Program-made: the position numbers and the translations under genes
NCBI GenBank assembly: GCA_964652805.1
Contig: CAZZBJ010000086.1
Coordinates: 1-9,303 of the forward strand
DNA from: Claveliimonas sp964652805
Lineage (GTDB): Bacteria; Bacillota; Clostridia; Lachnospirales; Lachnospiraceae
Length of the DNA stretch: 9,303 bases
Reading direction: 5' to 3'
The notes under the pieces: generated by a model
The model's input: only the letters and a program-made list of their open reading frames with translations
The model's database searches: none
Told to the model about the DNA's origin: nothing
In this document: piece by piece, positions 1-5,430 of the stretch
Layout of the letters: each line of letters begins with the position of its first letter
Position numbering within the stretch: position 1 is the stretch's first letter

Positions 1-827
1 AGAAGCTGATCAAAGACAATCTCATAGAAGTCAACGGAAAGCCTGTAAAAGCCGGTTACAGGCTTTGTTTTGGTGACAGCATAAAAATGACCGTGCCTGA
101 GCTGAAAGAGCCTGAAATCGCCGCTGAGGACCTTCCGCTGGACATTCTATACGAGGATGAAGACATTATCATCGTAAACAAGCCAAAGGACATGGTGGTC
201 CATCCGGCTCCCGGACACTACAGCGGCACCCTGGTCAATGCCCTCATGTTCCACTGCGGCGACAACCTGTCGGGCATCAACGGCGTAGTCCGGCCGGGCA
301 TCGTCCATCGGATCGACAGGGATACCACAGGCTCCCTGGTGGTGTGCAAGAACGACAGCGCCCATCAGAGTCTGTCCGCACAGCTGAAGGATCACTCCAT
401 CCGGCGGATTTACGAGGCCATTGTCCACGGCAATATAAAGGAGGACGAGGGGACGGTGGACGCTCCCATCGGTAGACATCCCACGGATCGGAAGAAGATG
501 AGCACAAGGGCGAAGAACGCAAGGAGGGCCGTGACCCACTACAGAGTCCTGGAGCGCTTCGGAGATTACACCTACATCCAGTGTCAGCTGGAGACAGGGA
601 GGACCCACCAGATCCGTGTCCACATGTCCTCCATCGGACATCCCCTGTTGGGGGATGCGGTCTACGGCCCGGCGAAGTGCCCCTTTAAGGGGCTCCAGGG
701 GCAGACTCTGCACGCAAGGACGCTTGGAATCATCCATCCCCGGACGGGAGAATACCTGGAGGTGGAAGCGCCTCTTCCTGTGTATTTTGTCCAATTATTA
801 GAGCGACTTGGAAAAATTAGACAATAA
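1..827 (+). CDS. rluD: RluD-family 23S rRNA pseudouridine synthase, 5' end missing
   Basis: The open frame runs from the window edge (first full codon at 3), so the gene starts upstream; the ATG at 87 is internal. The first ~28 visible codons (KLIKDNLIEVNGKPV...) are the end of an S4 RNA-binding domain, followed by the RluA/RluD catalytic domain. The catalytic motif HRIDRDTTG (usual form HRLDKDTSG) places the nucleophilic Asp at codon 315-317. Downstream are the family motifs GRTHQIRVHM and GHPLLGDAVYG. Members of this family isomerise uridines in 23S rRNA; RluD itself acts on helix 69 of the 50S subunit. S4 plus catalytic domain fits the RluD branch, but RluA-family paralogues are common in Clostridia, so the exact target uridines are inferred. 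It ends in TAA, and no GC-rich terminator hairpin follows. Confidence 0.9.
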   Translation, partial: KLIKDNLIEVNGKPVKAGYRLCFGDSIKMTVPELKEPEIAAEDLPLDILYEDEDIIIVNKPKDMVVHPAPGHYSGTLVNALMFHCGDNLSGINGVVRPGIVHRIDRDTTGSLVVCKNDSAHQSLSAQLKDHSIRRIYEAIVHGNIKEDEGTVDAPIGRHPTDRKKMSTRAKNARRAVTHYRVLERFGDYTYIQCQLETGRTHQIRVHMSSIGHPLLGDAVYGPAKCPFKGLQGQTLHARTLGIIHPRTGEYLEVEAPLPVYFVQLLERLGKIRQ

Positions 828-849
828 TTTTCATATAATTCTATACATT

Positions 850-879
850 TTTACTAAATTGTTGTATTATATTTATAAA
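850..879 (+). promoter_or_regulatory. weak sigma-A promoter candidate for the cytidylate-kinase-like gene
   Basis: In the AT-rich 127-bp spacer after rluD, TTTACT (850-855) and TATAAA (874-879) lie 18 bp apart, matching the -35 and -10 consensus at 4/6 and 5/6. A 6-bp inverted repeat, CATACT (900-905) and AGTATG (914-919), lies between this candidate and the start codon and could be a small leader hairpin or operator. In AT-rich DNA such matches are easy to find by chance, so this is tentative. Confidence 0.3.
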
Positions 880-954
880 CAAAAAAGCATCCATACATTC
901 ATACTTATTTCATAGTATGTATTGACAGGATTAATAAGAAGGAGTGTGGGTAAT

Positions 955-1599
955 ATGGAAAAGACAAGTACGATTATTACCATAGGAAGAGAATTTGGAA
1001 GTGCGGGCCGTGAGATCGGATATAAGATTGCTGATGGCTTCGGCATCAAGTTGTATGACAAGGAGATGCTGAACCGGGCGGCGAAGGAGAGCGGCATCTG
1101 TGAGGAGCTGTTTGAGGCCCACGACGAGAAGCCTACCAACAGCTTTCTGTATTCTCTTGTCATGGACACATATTCTCTTGGATATTCTTCCGGGAGCTAT
1201 ACAGATATGCCGATCAACCACAAGGTCTTTCTGGCACAGTTTGACGCCATCAAGAAGATTGCCAACGAGGGCCCCTGTATCCTGGTAGGCCGCTGCGCGG
1301 ACTACGCCCTGGAGGAGTTCGACAATGTGCTGACTGTGTTCATACATGCGAAGATGGAGGCCAGGATCCGCAGGATTGCCAGGATTCACAATCTGACAGA
1401 TGCCAAGGCAAAAGAGATGATCCAGAAGACAGACAAGCAGCGTTCCAGCTACTACAACTACTATACGAACAAAAAGTGGTCTGACGCGGAGAGCTACGAT
1501 GTATGCCTGGACAGTTCCGTGCTCGGCATTGAGGGAACGGCGGAGGCCATCAAGCAGCTTGTGGCTATCAAGGAAAGCGACCGGGAGAAGAAGCTGTAG
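955..1599 (+). CDS. cytidylate-kinase-like family protein (P-loop)
   Basis: This 214-residue protein belongs to the cytidylate-kinase-like family common in Clostridia, related to but distinct from the canonical CMP kinase Cmk. The N-terminal strand and P-loop region is ITIGREFGSAGREIG (residues 8-22); many relatives have GSGGREIG, so one glycine is alanine here. CILVGRCADYAL (108-119) and the basic region EARIRRIARIH (135-145) fit the central strand and the LID-like segment. DKQRSSYYNYYTNKKW (160-175) is typical of this family. The ATG at 955 is chosen over an in-frame TTG at 922 because AGAAGGAG (937-944) sits 10 nt before it. The fold suggests ATP-dependent phosphorylation of a nucleotide or similar small molecule; the true substrate is unknown. 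It is convergent with the ttcA-like gene. Confidence 0.85.
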   Translation: MEKTSTIITIGREFGSAGREIGYKIADGFGIKLYDKEMLNRAAKESGICEELFEAHDEKPTNSFLYSLVMDTYSLGYSSGSYTDMPINHKVFLAQFDAIKKIANEGPCILVGRCADYALEEFDNVLTVFIHAKMEARIRRIARIHNLTDAKAKEMIQKTDKQRSSYYNYYTNKKWSDAESYDVCLDSSVLGIEGTAEAIKQLVAIKESDREKKL

Positions 1600-1666
1600 G
1601 GAGCCTTGTCCCTGACTGCAGGAGAGACGGCCTGACTTTTGCTTGCGTTTATCTTGTCTGTCCGGG

Positions 1667-2401
1667 CTACCGTGTGTGAATGAACCGTTCCGGCCAGCCC
1701 TTGATATTCCCGTTCAGGATGGCTGTGAACATCCTCTGCTTTGCGCCGGGATGCTCCCGATTCAGCTGGCGCACCAGTTCCTTGGCATACTGGCGCTTCG
1801 TGTAGCCGTCGATGGGACAGCGGCTCTTCACTACAGGCAGATCATACTTATTCTTAAAGCCGATCACATCCGCCTCGTCCACGAACATGATGGGGCGGAT
1901 CACGGTCAGATCCATCCGGTCCAGGTAGGTGCGGGGGGAAAAGGAGTAAAAGCGCCCCTCAAAGATGAGGGAGAGGAGCATGGTTTCGATGATGTCATCC
2001 CTGTGGTGAGCGTAGGCTACCTTGTTGCAGCCCATCTCCTTTACAGCCTGGTTGAGGGCCCCCTTTCGCATCTTGGCGCAGAGGGAACAGGGATTGCTCT
2101 CCTTACGCTCCTCAAAAAGGATGTGGGCAATGTCAGTCTTTACAATGCGGTAGGGAACATCCAGTTCCTGGCAGAGCTCCTTTACAGGTGTGAAATCGCA
2201 TTTCTCATAGCCCAGGTCCACGGTGACGGCGCTGAGGGCAAAATGATTGGGATAGAACCTCTTAAGGCCGTGGAGAGCGCAGAGCAGGGTGAGGCTGTCC
2301 TTTCCTCCGGAGATGCCCACGGCAATGTGATCTCCCTCGTTGATCAACTGGTATTCGTCTACTGCCTTTCTCGTGTAGCTCAAAAGCTGCTGTAATTTCA
2401 T
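1667..2401 (-). CDS. TtcA-family tRNA-thiolation ATP pyrophosphatase
   Basis: The 244-residue protein carries the N-type ATP pyrophosphatase PP-loop SGGKDS (residues 31-36). It has the family motif NPCSLCAKMRKG (C105, C108), AHHRDDIIETMLL (131-143) and a third cysteine in KSRCPIDG (C195). In Escherichia coli TtcA the CxxC pair and one downstream cysteine hold an iron-sulfur cluster used to place sulfur on C32 of some tRNAs; all three positions have a plausible match here. The activated-uridine or cytidine chemistry is therefore likely, but the exact base modified in this organism is inferred. Start ATG at 2401 is preceded by AAAGGA (2415-2420), spacing 13 nt, a little long. It lies 38 bp after the recombinase stop with no terminator between, so co-transcription with it is likely. 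Confidence 0.82.
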   Translation of the reverse strand: MKLQQLLSYTRKAVDEYQLINEGDHIAVGISGGKDSLTLLCALHGLKRFYPNHFALSAVTVDLGYEKCDFTPVKELCQELDVPYRIVKTDIAHILFEERKESNPCSLCAKMRKGALNQAVKEMGCNKVAYAHHRDDIIETMLLSLIFEGRFYSFSPRTYLDRMDLTVIRPIMFVDEADVIGFKNKYDLPVVKSRCPIDGYTKRQYAKELVRQLNREHPGAKQRMFTAILNGNIKGWPERFIHTR

Positions 2402-2439
2402 AATGGTAAGTAATTCCTTTCTTAATGCTGTTTTTAACT

Positions 2440-3501
2440 CTATTTTTCCCGCAGGTGAACCGCAGAGGCTGCCTGACGGCGTCTGTTCTCGTCAATGGCC
2501 GCATAGTGTCTCTTCGTAGTGTTCACGTCCTTGTGCCCCAGCACATCGGCCACCAGGTAGATATCTCCGGTCTCCTTGTAGAGAGAGGTGCCGTAGGTGC
2601 TGCGCAGCTTGTGAGGCGTGATCTTCTTGTTCGGCGTCACCTGGCGGGCATATTTCTTCACCATGTTCTCCACAGCCTGGACACCCATGCGGCGTCTCTG
2701 CGTGGAGAGGAAGAGGGCGTTCTCGTGGCCGGGGAGGGGAGTGGCGGCCTTGCGGCTTCCCTCCATATAGGTTCTGAGCGCCTTCTCCACCTCGGGTCCA
2801 AAGTAGACAACCATCTGGTTGCCGCCTTTTCTGGTGATAGTGATGCCGTCATTTTTGAAGTCCACATCCTGCAGGTCCAGGCCCACGCACTCGGAGACAC
2901 GGATACCGGTCCCCAAAAGGAGAGTCAGGACAGCCAGATCCCTTTCTCTCGTCTTTTCGTAATAAACCTTTGCCTGACCGGTCAGCCTGCTTCCGCATGA
3001 CTCGACATAATCAAGCAGGAGAGCAACCTCGTCAGGATCCAAGCGGATGATGGACTTTTCATGCTGCTTTGGCATGTCTACAAGATGTGTCGGGTTGCTG
3101 CTGATATACTGGTGTTTGTGATAATAGGCGTAAAAGCTCCGCAGGGCGGACATCTTCCTTGCAAGTCCTTTTTCCCCGTTGGTCATCAGCTCATCGTCAT
3201 CACGTCTGTATACCTTCAGATATTCCATATATTCCTCGATATCCACCGGTTCCAGCTTTTCCAGGTCAAAGACCTTGAACTGGTCTATTGTGTAATTTTT
3301 GTAGACCGGATTGTTCTCCATCAGGAAATGAAAAAAGACACGAATATCATACGCATAGTTCATCCGTGTGCGGATGGATGAATGAGGCTCGATGGCCCGG
3401 AAGAAATCCTTTGCAAACGGAGGCAGGGTTTTCAGTATTTCCCTGAGACGCAGCGTGTAGTCGATGACCGTCTGCTCGTGATAGCTCTTTGTATCCTTCA
3501 T
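2440..3501 (-). CDS. Xer-type tyrosine site-specific recombinase
   Basis: The 353-residue protein has an N-terminal helical core-binding domain (about 35-140) and a C-terminal catalytic domain (about 150-345). All catalytic residues are visible: R201 (GTGIRVSE), K225 (TRKGGN), H297 and R300 (PHKLRST), H323 (LGHKDV) and nucleophile Y333 (KRHYA). At 353 residues it is longer than XerC or XerD (about 300) and close to the streptococcal single recombinase XerS. It shares with XerS a lengthened linker before the catalytic arginine and a KTRERDLAVLTLLLGTGIR segment. No excisionase, integrase N-terminal arm-binding domain or phage gene is nearby, so a chromosomal Xer role is more likely than a mobile-element integrase, though this is inference. 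Start ATG at 3501 follows an AAAAGGGG ribosome site. A near-consensus promoter lies 51 bp upstream, and a dif-shaped palindrome is beyond that. Confidence 0.88.
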   Translation of the reverse strand: MKDTKSYHEQTVIDYTLRLREILKTLPPFAKDFFRAIEPHSSIRTRMNYAYDIRVFFHFLMENNPVYKNYTIDQFKVFDLEKLEPVDIEEYMEYLKVYRRDDDELMTNGEKGLARKMSALRSFYAYYHKHQYISSNPTHLVDMPKQHEKSIIRLDPDEVALLLDYVESCGSRLTGQAKVYYEKTRERDLAVLTLLLGTGIRVSECVGLDLQDVDFKNDGITITRKGGNQMVVYFGPEVEKALRTYMEGSRKAATPLPGHENALFLSTQRRRMGVQAVENMVKKYARQVTPNKKITPHKLRSTYGTSLYKETGDIYLVADVLGHKDVNTTKRHYAAIDENRRRQAASAVHLREK

Positions 3502-3551
3502 AATGGTATTAACCCCTTTTCTTGAAATGCTATTTGCAATTCTACATGAAA

Positions 3552-3580
3552 ATTATACTGGAAACGCCGGGTTTTGTCTA
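3552..3580 (-). promoter_or_regulatory. sigma-A promoter of the tyrosine recombinase gene
   Basis: On the minus strand TAGACA (3580-3575) and TATAAT (3557-3552) are separated by exactly 17 bp, matching the consensus at 5/6 and 6/6. Transcription would start near 3545 and give a leader of about 44 nt. This suggests the recombinase, and probably the ttcA-like gene behind it, is expressed constitutively rather than from the SOS promoter upstream of the LysM gene. Confidence 0.72.
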
Positions 3581-3607
3581 TATCTTTTGGAAAAATCGGT
3601 ATTTTAC

Positions 3608-3635
3608 GTATAGATCTATTTTGATATATCTATAC
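3608..3635. repeat. 28-bp imperfect palindrome with dif-like 11-6-11 layout
   Basis: The arms are GTATAGATCTA (3608-3618) and TATATCTATAC (3625-3635), around a 6-bp centre TTTTGA. Reverse-complementing the right arm gives GTATAGATATA, identical to the left arm at 10 of 11 positions. Two 11-bp arms with a 6-bp centre is the layout of Xer recombination core sites. It lies 28 bp upstream of the recombinase -35 box. The sequence does not resemble the E. coli or B. subtilis dif sequences I know, so it could equally be an operator. The palindrome itself is certain; its role is inferred. Confidence 0.55.
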
Positions 3636-3642
3636 ATAAATA

Positions 3643-3700
3643 GACGGTATCCGTCTGCTGCTTCTTCCGATATGGAAGGAAGCGTCTTTGAGATACCGTC
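3643..3700. repeat. 58-nt long-range hairpin with alternative pairing
   Basis: GACGGTATC (3643-3651) pairs perfectly with GATACCGTC (3692-3700). Inside an 8x8 interior loop is a second stem, GCTTCTTCC (3660-3668) with GGAAGGAAGC (3674-3683), with one bulged base and a GATAT loop. GACGG (3643-3647) can instead pair with the adjacent CCGTC (3651-3655), so two folds compete. It lies 61 nt after the LysM stop and well upstream of the recombinase promoter. A strong U-run is lacking on either strand, so a classic intrinsic terminator is not clear. It may end the LysM transcript weakly, or be a structured RNA or protein-binding site. Confidence 0.55.
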
Positions 3701-3720
3701 CCTGGGTGAGTGTATAATTA

Positions 3721-3747
3721 TATATAAAGCTTTAGAAAGCCTATATA
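3721..3747. repeat. AT-rich imperfect inverted repeat after the LysM gene
   Basis: TATATA (3721-3726) and GCTTT (3729-3733) pair with AAAGC (3736-3740) and TATATA (3742-3747) around a two-base centre. The RNA hairpin would be weak because the apical loop is too small unless the inner pairs open. It starts 14 nt after the LysM stop codon and may be part of that gene's 3' end. Confidence 0.35.
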
Positions 3748-3761
3748 TTGATTGGAATATA

Positions 3762-4124
3762 TTATCTGTACACATCGTCACAGTACACAATGGTGAGATG
3801 CTGACCTTCATGGATCAGATTGCCCTTAAGACCATTGATCGCCTTCAGCTCCTGCACATACTCTGGTACGGAGAGATTGCACGCATCGGCGTAGGTCTCA
3901 GCAATATCCCACAGTGTGTCGCCGGCCTTCAGCTCAATGCTCTTGTAGTACCTGTATGTACTTTCTGTGTCAGAGCTGTCCTTTGCCTGTACAAAGCGCA
4001 TGCCTCTGACTGCAAATATACTGCAGAGGACTGCGATAAGAACGGCCGCAGTGACCAGAATAAACTTTTCCCTGTGTACTTCTCTTCTTCTCCTGCTTGC
4101 TGCATGTAATCTGTGTGCGTTCAT
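3762..4124 (-). CDS. small membrane-anchored LysM protein, YneA-like (SOS-linked)
   Basis: This 120-residue protein has a basic N-terminus (RRRREVHREK, 11-20), one hydrophobic membrane segment (about 21-40) and a short linker. A single LysM domain follows (about 60-113) with the typical AGDTLWDIAETYA and EGQHLTIVY ends. It should be held in the membrane with LysM outside, touching peptidoglycan. The layout (short N-terminal anchor plus LysM, divergent from lexA) is that of B. subtilis YneA, the SOS-induced cell-division inhibitor. Sequence similarity beyond LysM is not claimed. Start ATG at 4124 follows AAGAGGGG (4140-4133), spacing 8 nt. A perfect-consensus promoter with a LexA box in its spacer lies about 110 bp upstream, strong evidence of SOS control. 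The division-inhibitor role is inferred from family and context. Confidence 0.85.
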   Translation of the reverse strand: MNAHRLHAASRRRREVHREKFILVTAAVLIAVLCSIFAVRGMRFVQAKDSSDTESTYRYYKSIELKAGDTLWDIAETYADACNLSVPEYVQELKAINGLKGNLIHEGQHLTIVYCDDVYR

Positions 4125-4154
4125 CTCATATTCCCCTCTTCTTATTAATTAAAT

Positions 4155-4163
4155 ATTATACCA
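4155..4163 (-). promoter_or_regulatory. possible extended -10 promoter close to the LysM gene
   Basis: On the minus strand TGGTATAAT is a TGn-extended, perfect -10 hexamer about 30 bp before the start codon. The region 17 bp upstream shows no good -35 box. It lies outside the LexA boxes, so if used it would give basal, SOS-independent expression. Tentative. Confidence 0.3.
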
Positions 4164-4208
4164 TCCTCTTTGCTGTGTTCCGTACAGACGATGCGCACTT
4201 GTCTTTAT

Positions 4209-4222
4209 CGAACGAACGTTCT
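4209..4222. promoter_or_regulatory. LexA box 1 (SOS operator)
   Basis: CGAACGAACGTTCT matches the Firmicutes SOS box CGAAC-N4-GTTCG at 9 of 10 half-site positions. It falls about +7 to +20 relative to the predicted start of the LysM transcript, a position where bound LexA would block early elongation or promoter clearance. Confidence 0.8.
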
Positions 4223-4235
4223 TTCTATGCTTCTG

Positions 4236-4264
4236 ATTATAGTATACGAACACTTGTTTGTCAA
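4236..4264 (-). promoter_or_regulatory. consensus sigma-A promoter of the LysM gene
   Basis: On the minus strand TTGACA (4264-4259) and TATAAT (4241-4236) are both perfect and separated by 17 bp. LexA box 2 fills most of the spacer. A promoter this strong with an operator in its core is typical of a gene kept tightly off until repressor is lost, as with SOS genes. Predicted start near 4229 gives a leader of about 105 nt. Confidence 0.82.
4247..4260. promoter_or_regulatory. LexA box 2 (SOS operator)
   Basis: CGAACACTTGTTTG matches CGAAC-N4-GTTYG. It lies between the -35 and -10 boxes of the LysM promoter and its end overlaps the -35, so LexA binding would directly exclude RNA polymerase. Its centre is 38 bp from that of box 1. 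Confidence 0.8.
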
Positions 4265-4296
4265 TAGTCTGAAGCCAAAAAATCGAACGTATTTTC

Positions 4297-4310
4297 TAAA
4301 CATTTGTTTG
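4297..4310. promoter_or_regulatory. LexA box 3, weaker, at the lexA promoter
   Basis: TAAACATTTGTTTG keeps a full right half-site (GTTTG) but has 3 of 5 matches on the left. It overlaps the predicted lexA -35 box by three bases. A good left half-site CGAAC with a poor right half (TTTCT) lies just before it at 4284-4297. A weaker box at lexA itself would allow partial autorepression. Confidence 0.55.
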
Positions 4311-4336
4311 CCTTTTGTGAGGGCATGTGTTAGAAT
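4308..4336 (+). promoter_or_regulatory. sigma-A promoter of lexA
   Basis: TTGCCT (4308-4313) and TAGAAT (4331-4336) are spaced 17 bp, with a TGn extension (TGT at 4328-4330) before the -10. Matches are 4/6 and 5/6. Transcription would start near 4343, giving a leader of about 40 nt. The -35 touches LexA box 3. Confidence 0.62.
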
Positions 4337-4383
4337 GTTATTAGTTAACTTTTGATTGTACATATTACAAGGGGGAAAGCTAC

Positions 4384-5001
4384 ATGTCGCAGGGAAAGAT
4401 CAGTCCAAAGCAGAAAGAGATTTTAGAATTTATCAAGGATCAGATCCTGATGCGGGGATTTCCGCCTTCAGTTCGGGATATATGCGAGGCGGTTCATCTG
4501 AAGTCCACCTCTTCCGTACACGCCCACCTGGAGACTCTGGAGAAGAACGGGTATATCAGAAGAGATCCCACCAAGCCGAGGGCCATTGAGATTTTGGATG
4601 ACACCTTCAATCTCACCAGACGTGAGGTGACCAATGTGCCCCTTCTGGGACGTGTGGCGGCCGGGGAGCCGATCCTGGCCCAGGAAAACATTGAGAACTA
4701 CTTCCCTATCCCGGTGGAGATGCTTCCAAATAATAACACCTTCATGCTGACTGTCAAGGGAGAAAGCATGATCAACGCGGGAATTCTCGATGGCGACTAT
4801 GTGCTGGTCGAAGAGCGCCACACGGCGTCCAACGGAGATATCGTCGTCGCTCTGATCGAGGACGGAGCAACAGTCAAGACGTTCTACAGAGAAGAAGGCG
4901 TCATCCGCCTGCAGCCGGAGAACGATTTCATGGATCCTATTATCGTAACGGATGTTCAAATTCTCGGAAAGGTGATCGGCGTGTTCCGGTTTTTCGGATA
5001 A
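4384..5001 (+). CDS. lexA: LexA, SOS repressor and self-cleaving protease
   Basis: LexA represses DNA-damage genes until RecA filaments trigger its self-cleavage. The 205-residue protein has an N-terminal winged helix-turn-helix (about 1-68; GFPPSVRDICEAVHLKSTSS holds the recognition region). A C-terminal S24 peptidase domain follows (about 80-205). The scissile Ala-Gly bond is A93-G94 (GRVAAGEP), the nucleophile is S128 (KGESM) and the general base is K165 (ATVKTF), so it should be fully active. Length is normal for Firmicutes. Start ATG at 4384 has AAGGGGG (4369-4375) 8 nt upstream. It is divergent from the LysM gene across a shared SOS operator region and ends at a strong terminator, so it is probably monocistronic and autoregulated. 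Confidence 0.97.
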   Translation: MSQGKISPKQKEILEFIKDQILMRGFPPSVRDICEAVHLKSTSSVHAHLETLEKNGYIRRDPTKPRAIEILDDTFNLTRREVTNVPLLGRVAAGEPILAQENIENYFPIPVEMLPNNNTFMLTVKGESMINAGILDGDYVLVEERHTASNGDIVVALIEDGATVKTFYREEGVIRLQPENDFMDPIIVTDVQILGKVIGVFRFFG

Positions 5002-5015
5002 TTTTTATTTCCCAT

Positions 5016-5061
5016 AAATCGGGGAGCGAGGCCAGTGACAAAAGGCCTCGCTCCCCGATTT
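5016..5061. terminator. bidirectional intrinsic terminator between lexA and rsfS
   Basis: An 18-bp perfect stem, AAATCGGGGAGCGAGGCC (5016-5033) with its exact complement at 5044-5061, encloses a 10-nt loop. T-rich sequence follows the stem in the plus direction, and an A/T-rich stem base serves the minus direction. It ends lexA from the left and the ribosome/NAD operon from the right. Confidence 0.92.
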
Positions 5062-5071
5062 TACTCTTTCA

Positions 5072-5425
5072 TTACGCCTGGAGAGCTTCCGGGTCCATCT
5101 CCTGGCCGTCGCTCCAGATGTGCTCCAGATTGTAGAAGGAGCGGTTCTCGCTGTCAAAGACGTGGACGATCACATCGCCGTAGTCCAGGAGCACCCAGGT
5201 GCCGTCACGGCCTTCACGCTGCTTCATGGCGTATCCGGCCAGATGCATCTTCTCCTCCACATTGTCCACGAGGGCGTTCACCTGGCTGGAGCTACCGCCG
5301 TCCACGATGACAAAGTAGTCGGCGATGACGGAGATGTCTGAAATCCTGATGATCCGGATATCCCGGCCTTTTTTCTCGTCCAGCGCCCGGTATGCGGTGA
5401 GCGCCATCTGATCTGCATGGTTCAT
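5072..5425 (-). CDS. rsfS: ribosome silencing factor RsfS
   Basis: RsfS (RsfA/YbeB/Iojap family) binds L14 on the 50S subunit and blocks joining with 30S, reducing translation in starvation. The 117-residue protein shows the family core DYFVIVDGGSSSQVNALVDN (36-55), WVLLDYGDVIVHVF (77-90) and the C-terminal FYNLEHIWSDG (97-107). Length is normal. Start ATG at 5425 is preceded by AGGAGG (5441-5436), spacing 10 nt, which lies inside the last codons of yqeK; only 5 nt separate the yqeK stop from this start, pointing to coupled translation. It is the last gene of the operon, ending 11 nt before the terminator stem. Confidence 0.95.
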   Translation of the reverse strand: MNHADQMALTAYRALDEKKGRDIRIIRISDISVIADYFVIVDGGSSSQVNALVDNVEEKMHLAGYAMKQREGRDGTWVLLDYGDVIVHVFDSENRSFYNLEHIWSDGQEMDPEALQA

Positions 5426-5430
5426 AGGCT

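Noticed and set aside
922..954. TTG start giving an 11-residue longer cytidylate-kinase-like protein
   Set aside because: The ribosome site at 937-944 would lie inside that extension and is well placed for the ATG at 955.
1600..1666. Intrinsic terminator between the convergent kinase-like and ttcA-like genes
   Set aside because: I find no GC-rich stem followed by a T-run in this 67-bp spacer.
1643..2395. Plus-strand open frame opposite the ttcA-like gene
   Set aside because: The minus-strand frame has the PP-loop and cysteine motifs; the plus-strand translation shows no family features and no good ribosome site.
2440..3501. Recombinase as integrase of a prophage or conjugative element
   Set aside because: No excisionase, relaxase, phage gene, tRNA attachment site or direct repeat is visible, and neighbours are housekeeping genes.
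3522..4109. Plus-strand open frame covering the recombinase-LysM spacer and antisense to the LysM gene
   Set aside because: Its translation has no domain, and the region is better explained by promoter, palindromes and the LysM gene.
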